Source of the DNA: Cellulosilyticum sp. I15G10I2
GTDB lineage: Bacteria; Bacillota; Clostridia; Lachnospirales; Cellulosilyticaceae
Reading direction: 5' to 3'
Length of the DNA: 64,000 nt
NCBI RefSeq assembly: GCF_900095725.1
Contig: NZ_FMMP01000016.1
Location: forward strand, 124,001-188,000
This document shows, piece after piece, positions 10,023 through 19,455 of the stretch. The notes beneath the pieces are model-generated. The model was not told where the DNA came from. It searched no databases and worked only from the letters and a program-made list of their open reading frames with translations. Both the position numbers and the translations under genes were made by a program. Numbering within the stretch: position 1 is the first letter of the stretch; each line of letters starts with the position of its first letter.

Positions 10023-11165
10023 CTAATTTTTAACGTTAATAACAGCTGCAACTTCCTGATTGGCTAGATTTAATGCCTCTTCATCTTTCACTTTCAGATT
10101 CGGCGATCCATCTTCATTCCAATAGATGCGTCTGATACGCGTATGCCTATTAGGATCGGAAAGTGCGTTGTTTGCAATCAGACCTTCATAAGGTCTTGCA
10201 TGATACACAAGCAAATCTTCTCCTTCTTCTGAGACTGTAAAAGAATTATGCCCAGGTCCAAACTCGCCATCTAAATCAGAGCTTTGCAGTATAGGATAAG
10301 AGGATTTTTGCCAGGATGCTTGATCTAATAAGTCACTTTTCTCATCTGCTACCAAAAGCCCAATACAGTATTCTTTTCCTGTCCCGGCAGCCGAATAAGT
10401 CATAAAAATTTTATTATTTCTCTTAATCACCGCAGGTCCTTCATTTACAGGATGTCTTACTTTTTCCCAATCATATTCAGGCGTAGTCAGCATAACAGGC
10501 GTCCCTTCTATTGTCCAAGGATTTTTCAATTTTGCGATATAGAGGTTGGAATAATTTGCTTCATCTTTTTGTGCCCAAACGAGATAATCGATCCCTTTAT
10601 GTTCAAATGTAGTCGCATCCAGTGAAAAGCTCTCAACGCCCACATCTATCCGGCCTTTCTCGGTCCAAGTACCATCTAATGGATTATCCGCTTCGCATTC
10701 CAGTACATAAGGTCTTATCGCCCAGATATCTTCAGCTTTTCCTGCTGCAAAGTAGATATACCATTTACCGTGTATAAAATGAAGCTCCGGAGCCCAAATA
10801 TGTTCGCTCATTTCGCCTTTCTTATGCTTGGTCCAAATCACTATTTCTTCTGCATTTGGAAGATCTATTATCCGTTTTGCTCTTCTTAGTATAATCCTGT
10901 CATACTCCGGAACAGAGGCAGTGAAATAATAATATCCGTCTGTATGTTTATAGATTTGAGGGTCAGCTCTCTGCTCAATAAACGGGTTTGGATATTTTGT
11001 TTGAACACTTTTCTCTTCGACCTCAAAGCTGCCTTGTTTTTCATATTTCATCGTATCAATTTCCTTCCATTCAAATCTTATTTTTTTATAAAGTATGCTG
11101 CATACTAATACGCCCGCAAGCAAAATGATACACATTATCATCTTATATTCTTTTTTTTTCATCAT
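10023..11165 (-). CDS. Membrane-anchored GH43 glycosidase
   Basis: A 380-residue GH43 enzyme tethered by an uncleaved N-terminal helix (about residues 9-27). The sequence before the Cys at 22 is not a good lipobox. The propeller domain begins NPFIEQRADPQIY (catalytic base Asp68). SLDATTFEHKG supplies the second acid and PVNEGPAV the general acid. IWAPELH and GKWYIYFAAG match the first GH43 module of the giant enzyme at 41-48 kb, so both belong to the same subgroup, probably alpha-L-arabinofuranosidase-like. ATGATG at the start follows AAAGGAAG. A terminator lies between it and the upstream permease gene, so expression may be partly uncoupled from the importer. Confidence 0.85.
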   Translation of the reverse strand: MMKKKEYKMIMCIILLAGVLVCSILYKKIRFEWKEIDTMKYEKQGSFEVEEKSVQTKYPNPFIEQRADPQIYKHTDGYYYFTASVPEYDRIILRRAKRIIDLPNAEEIVIWTKHKKGEMSEHIWAPELHFIHGKWYIYFAAGKAEDIWAIRPYVLECEADNPLDGTWTEKGRIDVGVESFSLDATTFEHKGIDYLVWAQKDEANYSNLYIAKLKNPWTIEGTPVMLTTPEYDWEKVRHPVNEGPAVIKRNNKIFMTYSAAGTGKEYCIGLLVADEKSDLLDQASWQKSSYPILQSSDLDGEFGPGHNSFTVSEEGEDLLVYHARPYEGLIANNALSDPNRHTRIRRIYWNEDGSPNLKVKDEEALNLANQEVAAVINVKN

Positions 11166-11217
11166 TGATAAACTTCCTTTTTATCCTATTATCTCTGCCA
11201 AAGACGTTCTTTAGATT

Positions 11218-11255
11218 AAAAAAAGCACCCTATAAAGCGCCGCCTTATAAGATGC
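11218..11255 (-). terminator. Mid-operon intrinsic terminator
   Basis: On the minus strand the stem GCATCTTATAAG / CTTTATAGGGTGC (several G-U pairs; 11225-11255) is followed by seven T (11224-11218). It lies after the second permease gene and before the membrane GH43 gene, so it would reduce read-through into the downstream half of the arabinan operon. Confidence 0.65.
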
Positions 11256-11283
11256 CTTAATCAATCCCCTTCAAAATCATCAT

Positions 11284-12147
11284 TTAACCCTTTACCCCAC
11301 CTGCTGTCATACCTTCAATAAAGTATTGTTGGAAGAATAAGAATACAACGAGTATAGGAAGAATGGCCATTACAGATCCTGCTATAAGCACATCATAATT
11401 ATTGCCATATGGTGTAATAAGTGTTGCAAGACCTATTGGAAGCGTAAATTTCTGCTGACTTCTTAGTACAATTAATGGCCACAAAAAGCCATTCCAGCTA
11501 CTCATGCCTACAAATATGCCCATGGCAGCAAAAGAAGGTGCCATAAGCGGCAAAATAATCCTTCCAAATATCCCATATTCTGAGCATCCATCAATCCTGC
11601 CCGCCTCCATAAGTTCTCTTGGAATACCGCTTAGATATTGTCTAAAGAAAAATATTGGAGCCGGAGATGCTACAAAAGGCAGAATGATCCCCCAAATAGT
11701 ATCAATAAGTTTCATACCTATCATTTGTTTATAAAGCGGAAGCATAATGATTTCCATGGGAATCATCATGATTAAAATAACACACATAAAGAGTTGGTTT
11801 TTATACTTAAAATCGTACATTGCAAAACCATAACCTACTACTGCACTTACTATAAGTGTAAGTGAAGCCTGAACTGCTGTAATGACTATACTGTTTTTGA
11901 ACCACATAAAATAGCTATTTTTACCGGTAAATAAAAAGATAAAGTTATTTAGTGACATTACTTCTGGCTCAATTTTTATATTTAATCCAAATCTTAAGAG
12001 CTCTTTTGAGGGCTTAAAAGATGCAAGAGTGATACAAAATATCGGGAATAACACGACTAATGCTATTACTATAAATAGGATCAAGAGTAAGATGGCATGA
12101 GGTGTTATCTTTATTTTTTCTGCTATTTCTTTTTGTTTTTTACCCAT
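11284..12147 (-). CDS. Sugar ABC transporter permease, MalG type (CUT1)
   Basis: A 287-residue inner-membrane permease with six predicted helices and the EAA-loop region MEAGRIDGCSEYGIFGRIILPLMAP, a hallmark of MalG/AraQ-type binding-protein-dependent sugar importers. It pairs with the preceding MalF-type permease. I place the start at the ATG at 12147 because GGAGG lies 11 nt upstream, inside the end of the preceding gene; the longest frame starts within that gene. The cluster encodes no ATPase, so a shared MsmX-type ATPase elsewhere probably energises it. The substrate is inferred to be arabino-oligosaccharides from neighbours (AraNPQ-like). Confidence 0.92.
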   Translation of the reverse strand: MGKKQKEIAEKIKITPHAILLLILFIVIALVVLFPIFCITLASFKPSKELLRFGLNIKIEPEVMSLNNFIFLFTGKNSYFMWFKNSIVITAVQASLTLIVSAVVGYGFAMYDFKYKNQLFMCVILIMMIPMEIIMLPLYKQMIGMKLIDTIWGIILPFVASPAPIFFFRQYLSGIPRELMEAGRIDGCSEYGIFGRIILPLMAPSFAAMGIFVGMSSWNGFLWPLIVLRSQQKFTLPIGLATLITPYGNNYDVLIAGSVMAILPILVVFLFFQQYFIEGMTAGGVKG

Positions 12148-12151
12148 CGTC

Positions 12152-13105
12152 CTAATCCTCCTTCCTAAATAAGCCAAAGATTTTAAGTTGTGCAAAGTTA
12201 AGTACTAGAGCGAATAAAAGAAGGACTATCCCAATAGCACATCCAAACCCTATATTGTTTTGCTCCCAGCCTTGTCTATATAAGTAACCTATAATAGTAA
12301 GACCCATATCATTAGGTGACTTATTGCTTCCAAAAAGCATATAGCTTTCTGTAAACATTGCCATACCTGCATAAATACTAATTGTTAAAACATATATCGT
12401 AATCGGTCTAAGCATTGGCATCGTAATATATAAGAACTTTTGTATAGTAGTTGCCCCATCAAGTGATGCTGACTCATTAACTTCTTGCGGGATGTTTTGC
12501 AGACCTGATAAAAAGTATAAGATATTTACCCCAGTCCACCTCCAGCAAGCTAAAATTAACAAAGCTGCAAAAGAAGTAGTTTGCATTTTTAACCACTTAA
12601 TAGGTGTAAAGCCAAATACCCCAATAATTTGGTTCATTAAAGAACCAGGAAGCTCACCAAATATCAGTCTAAAGATTGTCGTTGCAACAACCGCTGAGGT
12701 CAGTGCCGGGATAAATAATGTGGATCTAAAAAAGTTTCTCCCAATCATATTTTTACTATTTAAAAAGCAAGCTAAAATCATTGGTATTGGAATAAGTAGT
12801 GCAAGTGTTAATACGGTATACATCATGCTGTTTCTTATCGCCTTAAAAAACGTAGGATTTAAAAGATTTTTATAATTTTCAAAACCTATAAATTCTAGTT
12901 TTCCTGGCAAAACAGTTTGAAAACTCATCGTGATCGTTGAAATAACAGGATATATAAAAAAGACTATAAAAATAATAATAAAAGGTGATATAAATACATA
13001 AGGTGCTGCTGTTTGGGAATATAAAAAAGCTTTAATACCTTTTCTAGGGCTAACTGTTTTTTTATTAGTAACAGCACTAGTCATGCTTTTATTATCAATA
13101 TCCAT
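12152..13105 (-). CDS. Sugar ABC transporter permease, MalF type (CUT1)
   Basis: A 317-residue integral membrane protein with six helices. The EAA-loop region NESASLDGATTIQKFLYITMP is characteristic of MalF/AraP permeases. The start has a GAAAGGAGAG ribosome binding site. The gene overlaps the ribosome-binding region of the following permease, indicating translational coupling. Together with the neighbouring binding protein it forms an oligosaccharide importer. Confidence 0.92.
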   Translation of the reverse strand: MDIDNKSMTSAVTNKKTVSPRKGIKAFLYSQTAAPYVFISPFIIIFIVFFIYPVISTITMSFQTVLPGKLEFIGFENYKNLLNPTFFKAIRNSMMYTVLTLALLIPIPMILACFLNSKNMIGRNFFRSTLFIPALTSAVVATTIFRLIFGELPGSLMNQIIGVFGFTPIKWLKMQTTSFAALLILACWRWTGVNILYFLSGLQNIPQEVNESASLDGATTIQKFLYITMPMLRPITIYVLTISIYAGMAMFTESYMLFGSNKSPNDMGLTIIGYLYRQGWEQNNIGFGCAIGIVLLLFALVLNFAQLKIFGLFRKED

Positions 13106-13178
13106 TGTTTCTCTCCTTTCTGCAACTTACAAAATACTATGTAAATTCTACTTTATAAATTCTACTTTTGACTATGTA

Positions 13179-13227
13179 ATAATATAGCACCCTACGCAGC
13201 TTATTCGCTGCTTGTGGTGCTATATTA
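13179..13227 (-). promoter_or_regulatory. Stable intercistronic hairpin after the binding-protein gene
   Basis: Long interrupted stem: AATATAGCACC (13181-13191 region) pairs with GGTGCTATATT (13216-13226), with an inner GCAGC/GCTGC helix. No T-run follows on the minus strand, so it is more likely a 3' mRNA-protecting hairpin that raises the binding protein over the permeases than a full terminator. Confidence 0.55.
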
Positions 13228-13244
13228 CTATTTATTAGTATAAA

Positions 13245-14582
13245 TTAGTTGAGTTTGCTTTGTTCATCAGCTACAAGTGCTGCAGGATCTTCTAACTCTT
13301 CAAAAGCTCTAAATAATGTAGTGGTCTTAAGAGCATCCATAACTTTTGGAAGGTTTTCTCCTGTAACGATAGCTGGTATTTCATCTTTGATTTGTGCAAG
13401 CACATCAAATGGGCTGTTTAAGAAGTACTCTGTAAACTTATTAGGTGCTAAAACTTCTGGTTCATCCCATACTTCTGTTCTAATAGGATCAAATCCTAAG
13501 AAAGTCCACATTTTAATATTTGCCTCTTTTGATAGTTTTGCAAATGCTAAGAAATCTTTTGCAAGCTGTGGATCTTTTGCTTGATTTGTAACCGCTGTAC
13601 CTGTTCCGCCTAAACCTACAGAACGAGGCTGTCCTTTTTCCCATACCGGGTTTGGTGCGATAACCATTTTTTGATTGAGGTCTGGCATATATTCTGTAAA
13701 TCTTCCCATATACCAAAGTGGCATACTTACTGAAGCTGCCCCACCGTTATTCATAAAGCCATAGTATTCTTCTGCATGATGGAATGCACCAGGTGTTATA
13801 GCTATTGTTCCTTCTTTGATCATTTCTTGAACGAATGTAATAGCTTTAATAAATTCGGGTGAATCTACATTAGGTGAACCATCTGGTTTAAGTAAGTCTC
13901 CGCCTTGTGAAGCAAGCATTGGCCAGAAAGACCATGGGTCTGATGTTTCCATAGTTGCCATTGGTGCTCCTGTTGCATCCAATACTTTTTTGCCTGCTGC
14001 TCTAAAATCTTCCCATGTTACAATATCTTCTACTTTAACACCTGCTTGATCTAAAATTTCTTTATTATAGTAGGTTACAGATGCACCAATATGGAAGCAG
14101 ATTCCATAGTACTTATCATCTTTGCCATAAATTTCTACACGAGATTTTACGATATTACCAAGCTCTGGCTCTACTACATCATTAAGAGGCAGTAATTGTG
14201 GTTCTCCTTTAAGGTAGTTTGCGAATTTACCAATCTCTATATCCGCAATATCCGGAGCCCCCACTCCTGATTGAAGTGCTATAAGCAGTTTACTATGCAT
14301 ATCATCATATGGAAGCACTGTAAAATTAAGGTCAATTTGTCTATCTGGGTTTTGTTCATTCCAAACGCTTACTAGTTCATCATAAAAAGTTGTATGTATT
14401 TCCTGGAATGTCCATAATTCAACTGGTGTTGCATCTGCTGATGGTGCAGTTTTTTCTGTAGCTGATGGTGTTTTAGTTTCTTTAGCCGTCTCAGAACTAG
14501 GCGTATTACCTCCTCCTCCACAACCTACTAACATCGTTCCTGCGAGTAAAATACTTGCGAGTTTTGCTGCCATTCTTTTCAT
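13245..14582 (-). CDS. Extracellular sugar-binding lipoprotein (CUT1 family 1)
   Basis: A 445-residue solute-binding lipoprotein. The signal ends at the lipobox LVGCGGGG (Cys near 21), followed by a Ser/Thr/Pro-rich linker and a family 1 binding fold from about residue 50 (VELWTFQEIHTTFYDELVSVWNEQ). It captures the substrate for the two downstream permeases. An unusually strong GGGAGGG ribosome binding site and the stable hairpin after its stop codon fit high expression. The position directly after an abfA gene points to arabino-oligosaccharides. Confidence 0.92.
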   Translation of the reverse strand: MKRMAAKLASILLAGTMLVGCGGGGNTPSSETAKETKTPSATEKTAPSADATPVELWTFQEIHTTFYDELVSVWNEQNPDRQIDLNFTVLPYDDMHSKLLIALQSGVGAPDIADIEIGKFANYLKGEPQLLPLNDVVEPELGNIVKSRVEIYGKDDKYYGICFHIGASVTYYNKEILDQAGVKVEDIVTWEDFRAAGKKVLDATGAPMATMETSDPWSFWPMLASQGGDLLKPDGSPNVDSPEFIKAITFVQEMIKEGTIAITPGAFHHAEEYYGFMNNGGAASVSMPLWYMGRFTEYMPDLNQKMVIAPNPVWEKGQPRSVGLGGTGTAVTNQAKDPQLAKDFLAFAKLSKEANIKMWTFLGFDPIRTEVWDEPEVLAPNKFTEYFLNSPFDVLAQIKDEIPAIVTGENLPKVMDALKTTTLFRAFEELEDPAALVADEQSKLN

Positions 14583-14596
14583 ATTTTATACCCTCC

Positions 14597-16138
<1,542 letters not shown>

Positions 16139-16247
16139 TTAGCAATAACTATACCATTTCACCTCAAGGATATAAATCATACCACTCTCTATTTACTTTA
16201 CTTTTTTCTAAACCATTATATTTTTTTATAAACCTTTTATATTTCAT

Positions 16248-16275
16248 ATTATAAACGAAAATTATAATAAGTCAA
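16248..16275 (-). promoter_or_regulatory. Promoter of the arabinan operon
   Basis: On the minus strand -35 TTGACT (16275-16270), 16-bp spacer, -10 TATAAT (16253-16248). This gives a 5' leader of roughly 125 nt before abfA. The 450-nt gap 16115-16564 otherwise holds AT-rich sequence, an inverted repeat and a terminator. Confidence 0.75.
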
Positions 16276-16404
16276 CAACTATTTCTATAATAAATATTAT
16301 TTTTTATCCATTTTTTCATAATTACCTTTATAGTTTCATAAACAATAGTGCAACCATTATATACTTCTATAAATTTATATTTACTTCGTTTACGCGCTAC
16401 ACTT

Positions 16405-16426
16405 TGCGTTTATTATTAAAAACGCA
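16405..16426. repeat. Inverted repeat upstream of the arabinan promoter
   Basis: TGCGTTT (16405-16411) and AAACGCA (16420-16426) form a 7-bp dyad about 130 bp upstream of the -35 element. It could be an operator, but the distance is large and no protein can be assigned. Confidence 0.35.
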
Positions 16427-16520
16427 TAAGAACTTAATTTAATTTGCATTTTTCTAAATCTATTAAATTCTTGTTATTTTTAGAGTGCTCATGCATGCCT
16501 CATAGTTTTTAGACAATAAA

Positions 16521-16564
16521 AAAAGCATTTCTTATTAAGTTGCTTCTTAATAAGAAATGCTTTT
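16521..16564. terminator. Perfect terminator hairpin after the ArsR-type gene
   Basis: AAAAGCATTTCTTATTAAG (16521-16539) and CTTAATAAGAAATGCTTTT (16546-16564) are exact complements of 19 bp with a 6-nt loop. It begins at the base after the stop codon of the ArsR-type gene. Confidence 0.88.
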
Positions 16565-17473
16565 CTATTCAAAAATCATTCTAGCATTAATATGCTGATT
16601 GTAATTACCAAAACCTTTACCAAAAATAGTAAGACCGCCTACATTTTCAGCATCATTTGGTACAGCTATTTTTAATATAATATCACTTTTATAATTTAGA
16701 TCTAATACATCAATGCACATGTCTGAGATTTTCCTGCCATCAATAAATGAACCTTCCTTATTAATAGACAACAACTTTAAAAGCCCATGCTGATTCCAAT
16801 TAGGAGACCACCAAGAAGGTGTATAAATCCCTTGAATGGTTCCAAAATCCCCCGGGCTCGTCCAATAGCCTAGGCCGACTTCGTTAAGATAAAAATAGAC
16901 ATCACTTGGCCACTCTTCACAATAACCTGGCGCTTCCGAAGAAATTTCAAGTGAGATTTGTATTTCTGTAAGTTTTTGATTTGATTTTAAATAGTTAGGA
17001 ATTCTATATTCTACAAATCCTTTGCCAAGCCAAATAATACTCGCATCACTTCTTTCTGGTGCATCAAAGTACCTTGGATCATCTACTTCGCCTATAATAG
17101 AATTCTTAGTAGAAAGACCACAGGTAGGATAAATACTGTAATTTGTATAGCTTCCAACAGGAATCTCAACTTGATACATACTATCTCTCACTGCATCTGC
17201 AAGAAAATCTATAATAAACCTGTTTTCTTTTAAATGACATATTTTCTGAGATCCTCGTTTGCCTGACATGAGTGCCACATCAATAAGTCCTGCATCAACA
17301 AGTATCTTCATATGTTGTGTCATAGCCCCATTAGTAATATTCAATTTACTTGCTAATTCATTAAGATTCATCTGTTTATTCTTAGAAAGGATTCTGACTA
17401 AATTCATCCGAACTGTAGATCCTAAAGCCTTGCATACTTCCACGATTTCCTCTGGGTTTGATATTTCTCTCAT
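16565..17473 (-). CDS. ArsR-type winged-helix regulator with large C-terminal domain
   Basis: A 302-residue regulator. Residues about 8-85 are an ArsR/SmtB-like winged helix (VCKALGSTVRMNLVRIL, then LNELASKLNITNGAMTQHMKIL), but without the metal-binding cysteine pair of metalloregulators. Residues about 100-302 form a Trp/Tyr/Gly-rich, probably beta-sandwich domain (SIIWLGKGFVEYRIPNYL, YTPSWWSPNW, GLTIFGKGFGNYNQH) that I would call a ligand, perhaps carbohydrate, sensor. It has its own promoter with a palindrome at the start site and its own terminator. It sits just upstream of the arabinan operon on the same strand, so control of abfA is a reasonable inference, not shown. Confidence 0.8.
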   Translation of the reverse strand: MREISNPEEIVEVCKALGSTVRMNLVRILSKNKQMNLNELASKLNITNGAMTQHMKILVDAGLIDVALMSGKRGSQKICHLKENRFIIDFLADAVRDSMYQVEIPVGSYTNYSIYPTCGLSTKNSIIGEVDDPRYFDAPERSDASIIWLGKGFVEYRIPNYLKSNQKLTEIQISLEISSEAPGYCEEWPSDVYFYLNEVGLGYWTSPGDFGTIQGIYTPSWWSPNWNQHGLLKLLSINKEGSFIDGRKISDMCIDVLDLNYKSDIILKIAVPNDAENVGGLTIFGKGFGNYNQHINARMIFE

Positions 17474-17490
17474 AATCTATCGACCTTTTC

Positions 17491-17508
17491 CTTTAGTATT
17501 ATCTAAAG
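17491..17508. promoter_or_regulatory. Palindrome at the ArsR-type gene start site
   Basis: CTTTAG-N6-CTAAAG, 18 nt, lies 3 nt downstream of the -10 element and over the likely transcription start. It is a good candidate autorepression operator. Confidence 0.5.
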
Positions 17509-17511
17509 CTT

Positions 17512-17540
17512 ATTATACGCCTATTTCGTATTTATGACAA
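17512..17540 (-). promoter_or_regulatory. Promoter of the ArsR-type regulator
   Basis: On the minus strand -35 TTGTCA (17540-17535), 17-bp spacer, -10 TATAAT (17517-17512), close to the sigma-A consensus. Confidence 0.8.
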
Positions 17541-17556
17541 GTAAATGCTTATAGTT

Positions 17557-19455
17557 TTAATAATCGACCCTTTTAATTTCACTTTTTATTAAACTAATAG
17601 AGTATTGCCTTTGATACAGATTGTAATAGCTTCCCTTTTTCATCACTAGTTCATTGTGGCTTCCCGATTCAACAATTTCTCCCTGATCCATCACCATGAT
17701 CTTATCAACATCTCTTATCGTACTCAGTCTATGTGCAATAATAAAACTGGTACGTCCTTGCATAAGTTTTAGCAGGGCTTCTTGTATTTGAATTTCTGTC
17801 CTTGTATCTACACTGCTCGTCGCTTCATCTAATATTAAAATGGCAGGATCCGCAAGAATAGCTCTTGCTATCGCCAAAAGCTGTTTCTGTCCTTCACTTA
17901 GATTATTGCCCCCTTCAGCAAGGACTGTTTCGTATCCTCTTGGGAGCTGCTTAATAAAAAAATCCGCATTTGCCATTTTAGCAGCACGCACAACTTCTTT
18001 ATCCGATGCCATCAGATTACCATATCTAATATTTTCTTTTATGCTTGCCGTAAACAGATACGTATCTTGAAGTACAATTCCAAAACATCTCCTCAAACTA
18101 CTTCTTGTATAGTCTTTAATATTATGCCCATCTATTAGAATCTCTCCTTGATCTGTATCATAGAATCTAGACAGAAGGTTAACGATTGTCGTTTTACCTG
18201 ATCCTGTTGCACCCACGAGTGCAGTACTGCTGCCAGCTTTTGCTTCAAAGGATATCTTTTTTAATACTTCTACATCTTTTCTATACCCAAAAGAAACATT
18301 TTTAAACACGACATCTCCTTTTGGAAAGTTGAGTACTATCCCTTCATCTTTATCTTCAGTTTCTTCTTTTTCATCTAAAACTTCGAATATACGCTCTGCT
18401 CCAGCCATTGCTGACTGCAAAGTGTTAAAGACATTTGCCAGTTCATTAAGAGGCCTTGCAAATTGCCTAGAATAGCTTAAAAAACTTGCAATCACGCCTA
18501 CAGAAATTATATTATTTACCGCAAGCATCCCACCTACCCCAGCGACCGCTACAAAGCCAAGATTGTTAATGACATTCATAAGTGGCATCAAAAACCCGGA
18601 CAAAATCTGTGCCTGTAGTCCAGCTTTAAATAGCTGCTGGTTAATTGTGCTAAAATTTTCTATCACTTGCTTCTCATGATTAAATGCTCTTATAATATGC
18701 ATGCCCGTAATCGTTTCTTCTATATAGCCATTAAGCCTCCCAAGCTCAGCCTGTTGTGTTTTAAAATAAACTCTTGTTTTGGATGCTATAGTTCTTGAGA
18801 GTAAAAACACCAAAGGAACTGTAAAAATACTTGCAAGCGTGAGAAGTGGACTTAGAAATACCATCATACCAAAGGCGCCTAAAATCGTTAACCCCCCTGC
18901 TATAAGCTGTGCAATCGACTGTGAAATAGTTGTACTTACATTTTCTATATCATTCGTCAACCTGCTCATCATTTCTCCATGGGTATGTGTATCAAAAAAA
19001 GCTATTGGGAGCTTCTGCAGTTTCAAAAAAAGATTTTCCCTTAACTTCGTGACAATCCGCCTTGAGATACCTGCCATAATCCATCCTTGCAATAAGCTCG
19101 TCATACTGTCTATACTATAGACTATTAATAATAGGAATACGACCATTCTTAGTAAATATAAATTTATTGCCGTATCTGTTACAGATAATAGATCAATAGC
19201 TTTCCCTATAAGAAAAGGTACCGTAAGTGTCATGGCTGAGCCTAATACAACTGCCACACCTATGCCTATAAGTTCCTTGTACGCCGTTTTAAAATAAAGC
19301 CAAAGTCGCTTCATTACTCCTTTAAAATCTTTGGGCTTAACCACTGTACGCATAAAACGCCCACCAGGCCCACCACCCGATCTTCCAAATCCAGCTATAT
19401 TCGGAATCCCTTTATGTAGTGAAGCATCTTCTCTATGTTTTTTTTGCTCTCCCAC
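17557..19455 (-). CDS. ABC exporter half-transporter, catalytic-site subunit
   Basis: A 632-residue exporter with a six-helix transmembrane domain (about 60-360) and an ATPase domain (about 385-620). Walker A is GATGSGKTT, Walker B ILILDEATSSVD with the catalytic Glu intact, and the H-loop IIAHRLS. The signature is LSEGQ instead of LSGGQ, as expected for one half of a heterodimeric type IV exporter. It starts with GTG at 19455 preceded by GGAGG, overlapping the stop of its partner by one base (TAGTG). The long Gly/Arg-rich N-terminus (about 50 residues) is cytosolic. The substrate is unknown; such pairs often export drugs, lipids or peptides. Confidence 0.93.
   Translation of the reverse strand: MGEQKKHREDASLHKGIPNIAGFGRSGGGPGGRFMRTVVKPKDFKGVMKRLWLYFKTAYKELIGIGVAVVLGSAMTLTVPFLIGKAIDLLSVTDTAINLYLLRMVVFLLLIVYSIDSMTSLLQGWIMAGISRRIVTKLRENLFLKLQKLPIAFFDTHTHGEMMSRLTNDIENVSTTISQSIAQLIAGGLTILGAFGMMVFLSPLLTLASIFTVPLVFLLSRTIASKTRVYFKTQQAELGRLNGYIEETITGMHIIRAFNHEKQVIENFSTINQQLFKAGLQAQILSGFLMPLMNVINNLGFVAVAGVGGMLAVNNIISVGVIASFLSYSRQFARPLNELANVFNTLQSAMAGAERIFEVLDEKEETEDKDEGIVLNFPKGDVVFKNVSFGYRKDVEVLKKISFEAKAGSSTALVGATGSGKTTIVNLLSRFYDTDQGEILIDGHNIKDYTRSSLRRCFGIVLQDTYLFTASIKENIRYGNLMASDKEVVRAAKMANADFFIKQLPRGYETVLAEGGNNLSEGQKQLLAIARAILADPAILILDEATSSVDTRTEIQIQEALLKLMQGRTSFIIAHRLSTIRDVDKIMVMDQGEIVESGSHNELVMKKGSYYNLYQRQYSISLIKSEIKRVDY

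Noticed and set aside
11100-11115. Lipobox at the N-terminus of the membrane GH43
   Set aside because: The sequence before Cys (VLV) breaks the lipobox rule; a signal anchor is more likely.
16405-16426. TGCGTTT/AAACGCA dyad as a certain CcpA or LacI operator
   Set aside because: It does not fit the cre consensus and lies about 130 bp upstream of the -35; kept only as a low-confidence repeat.
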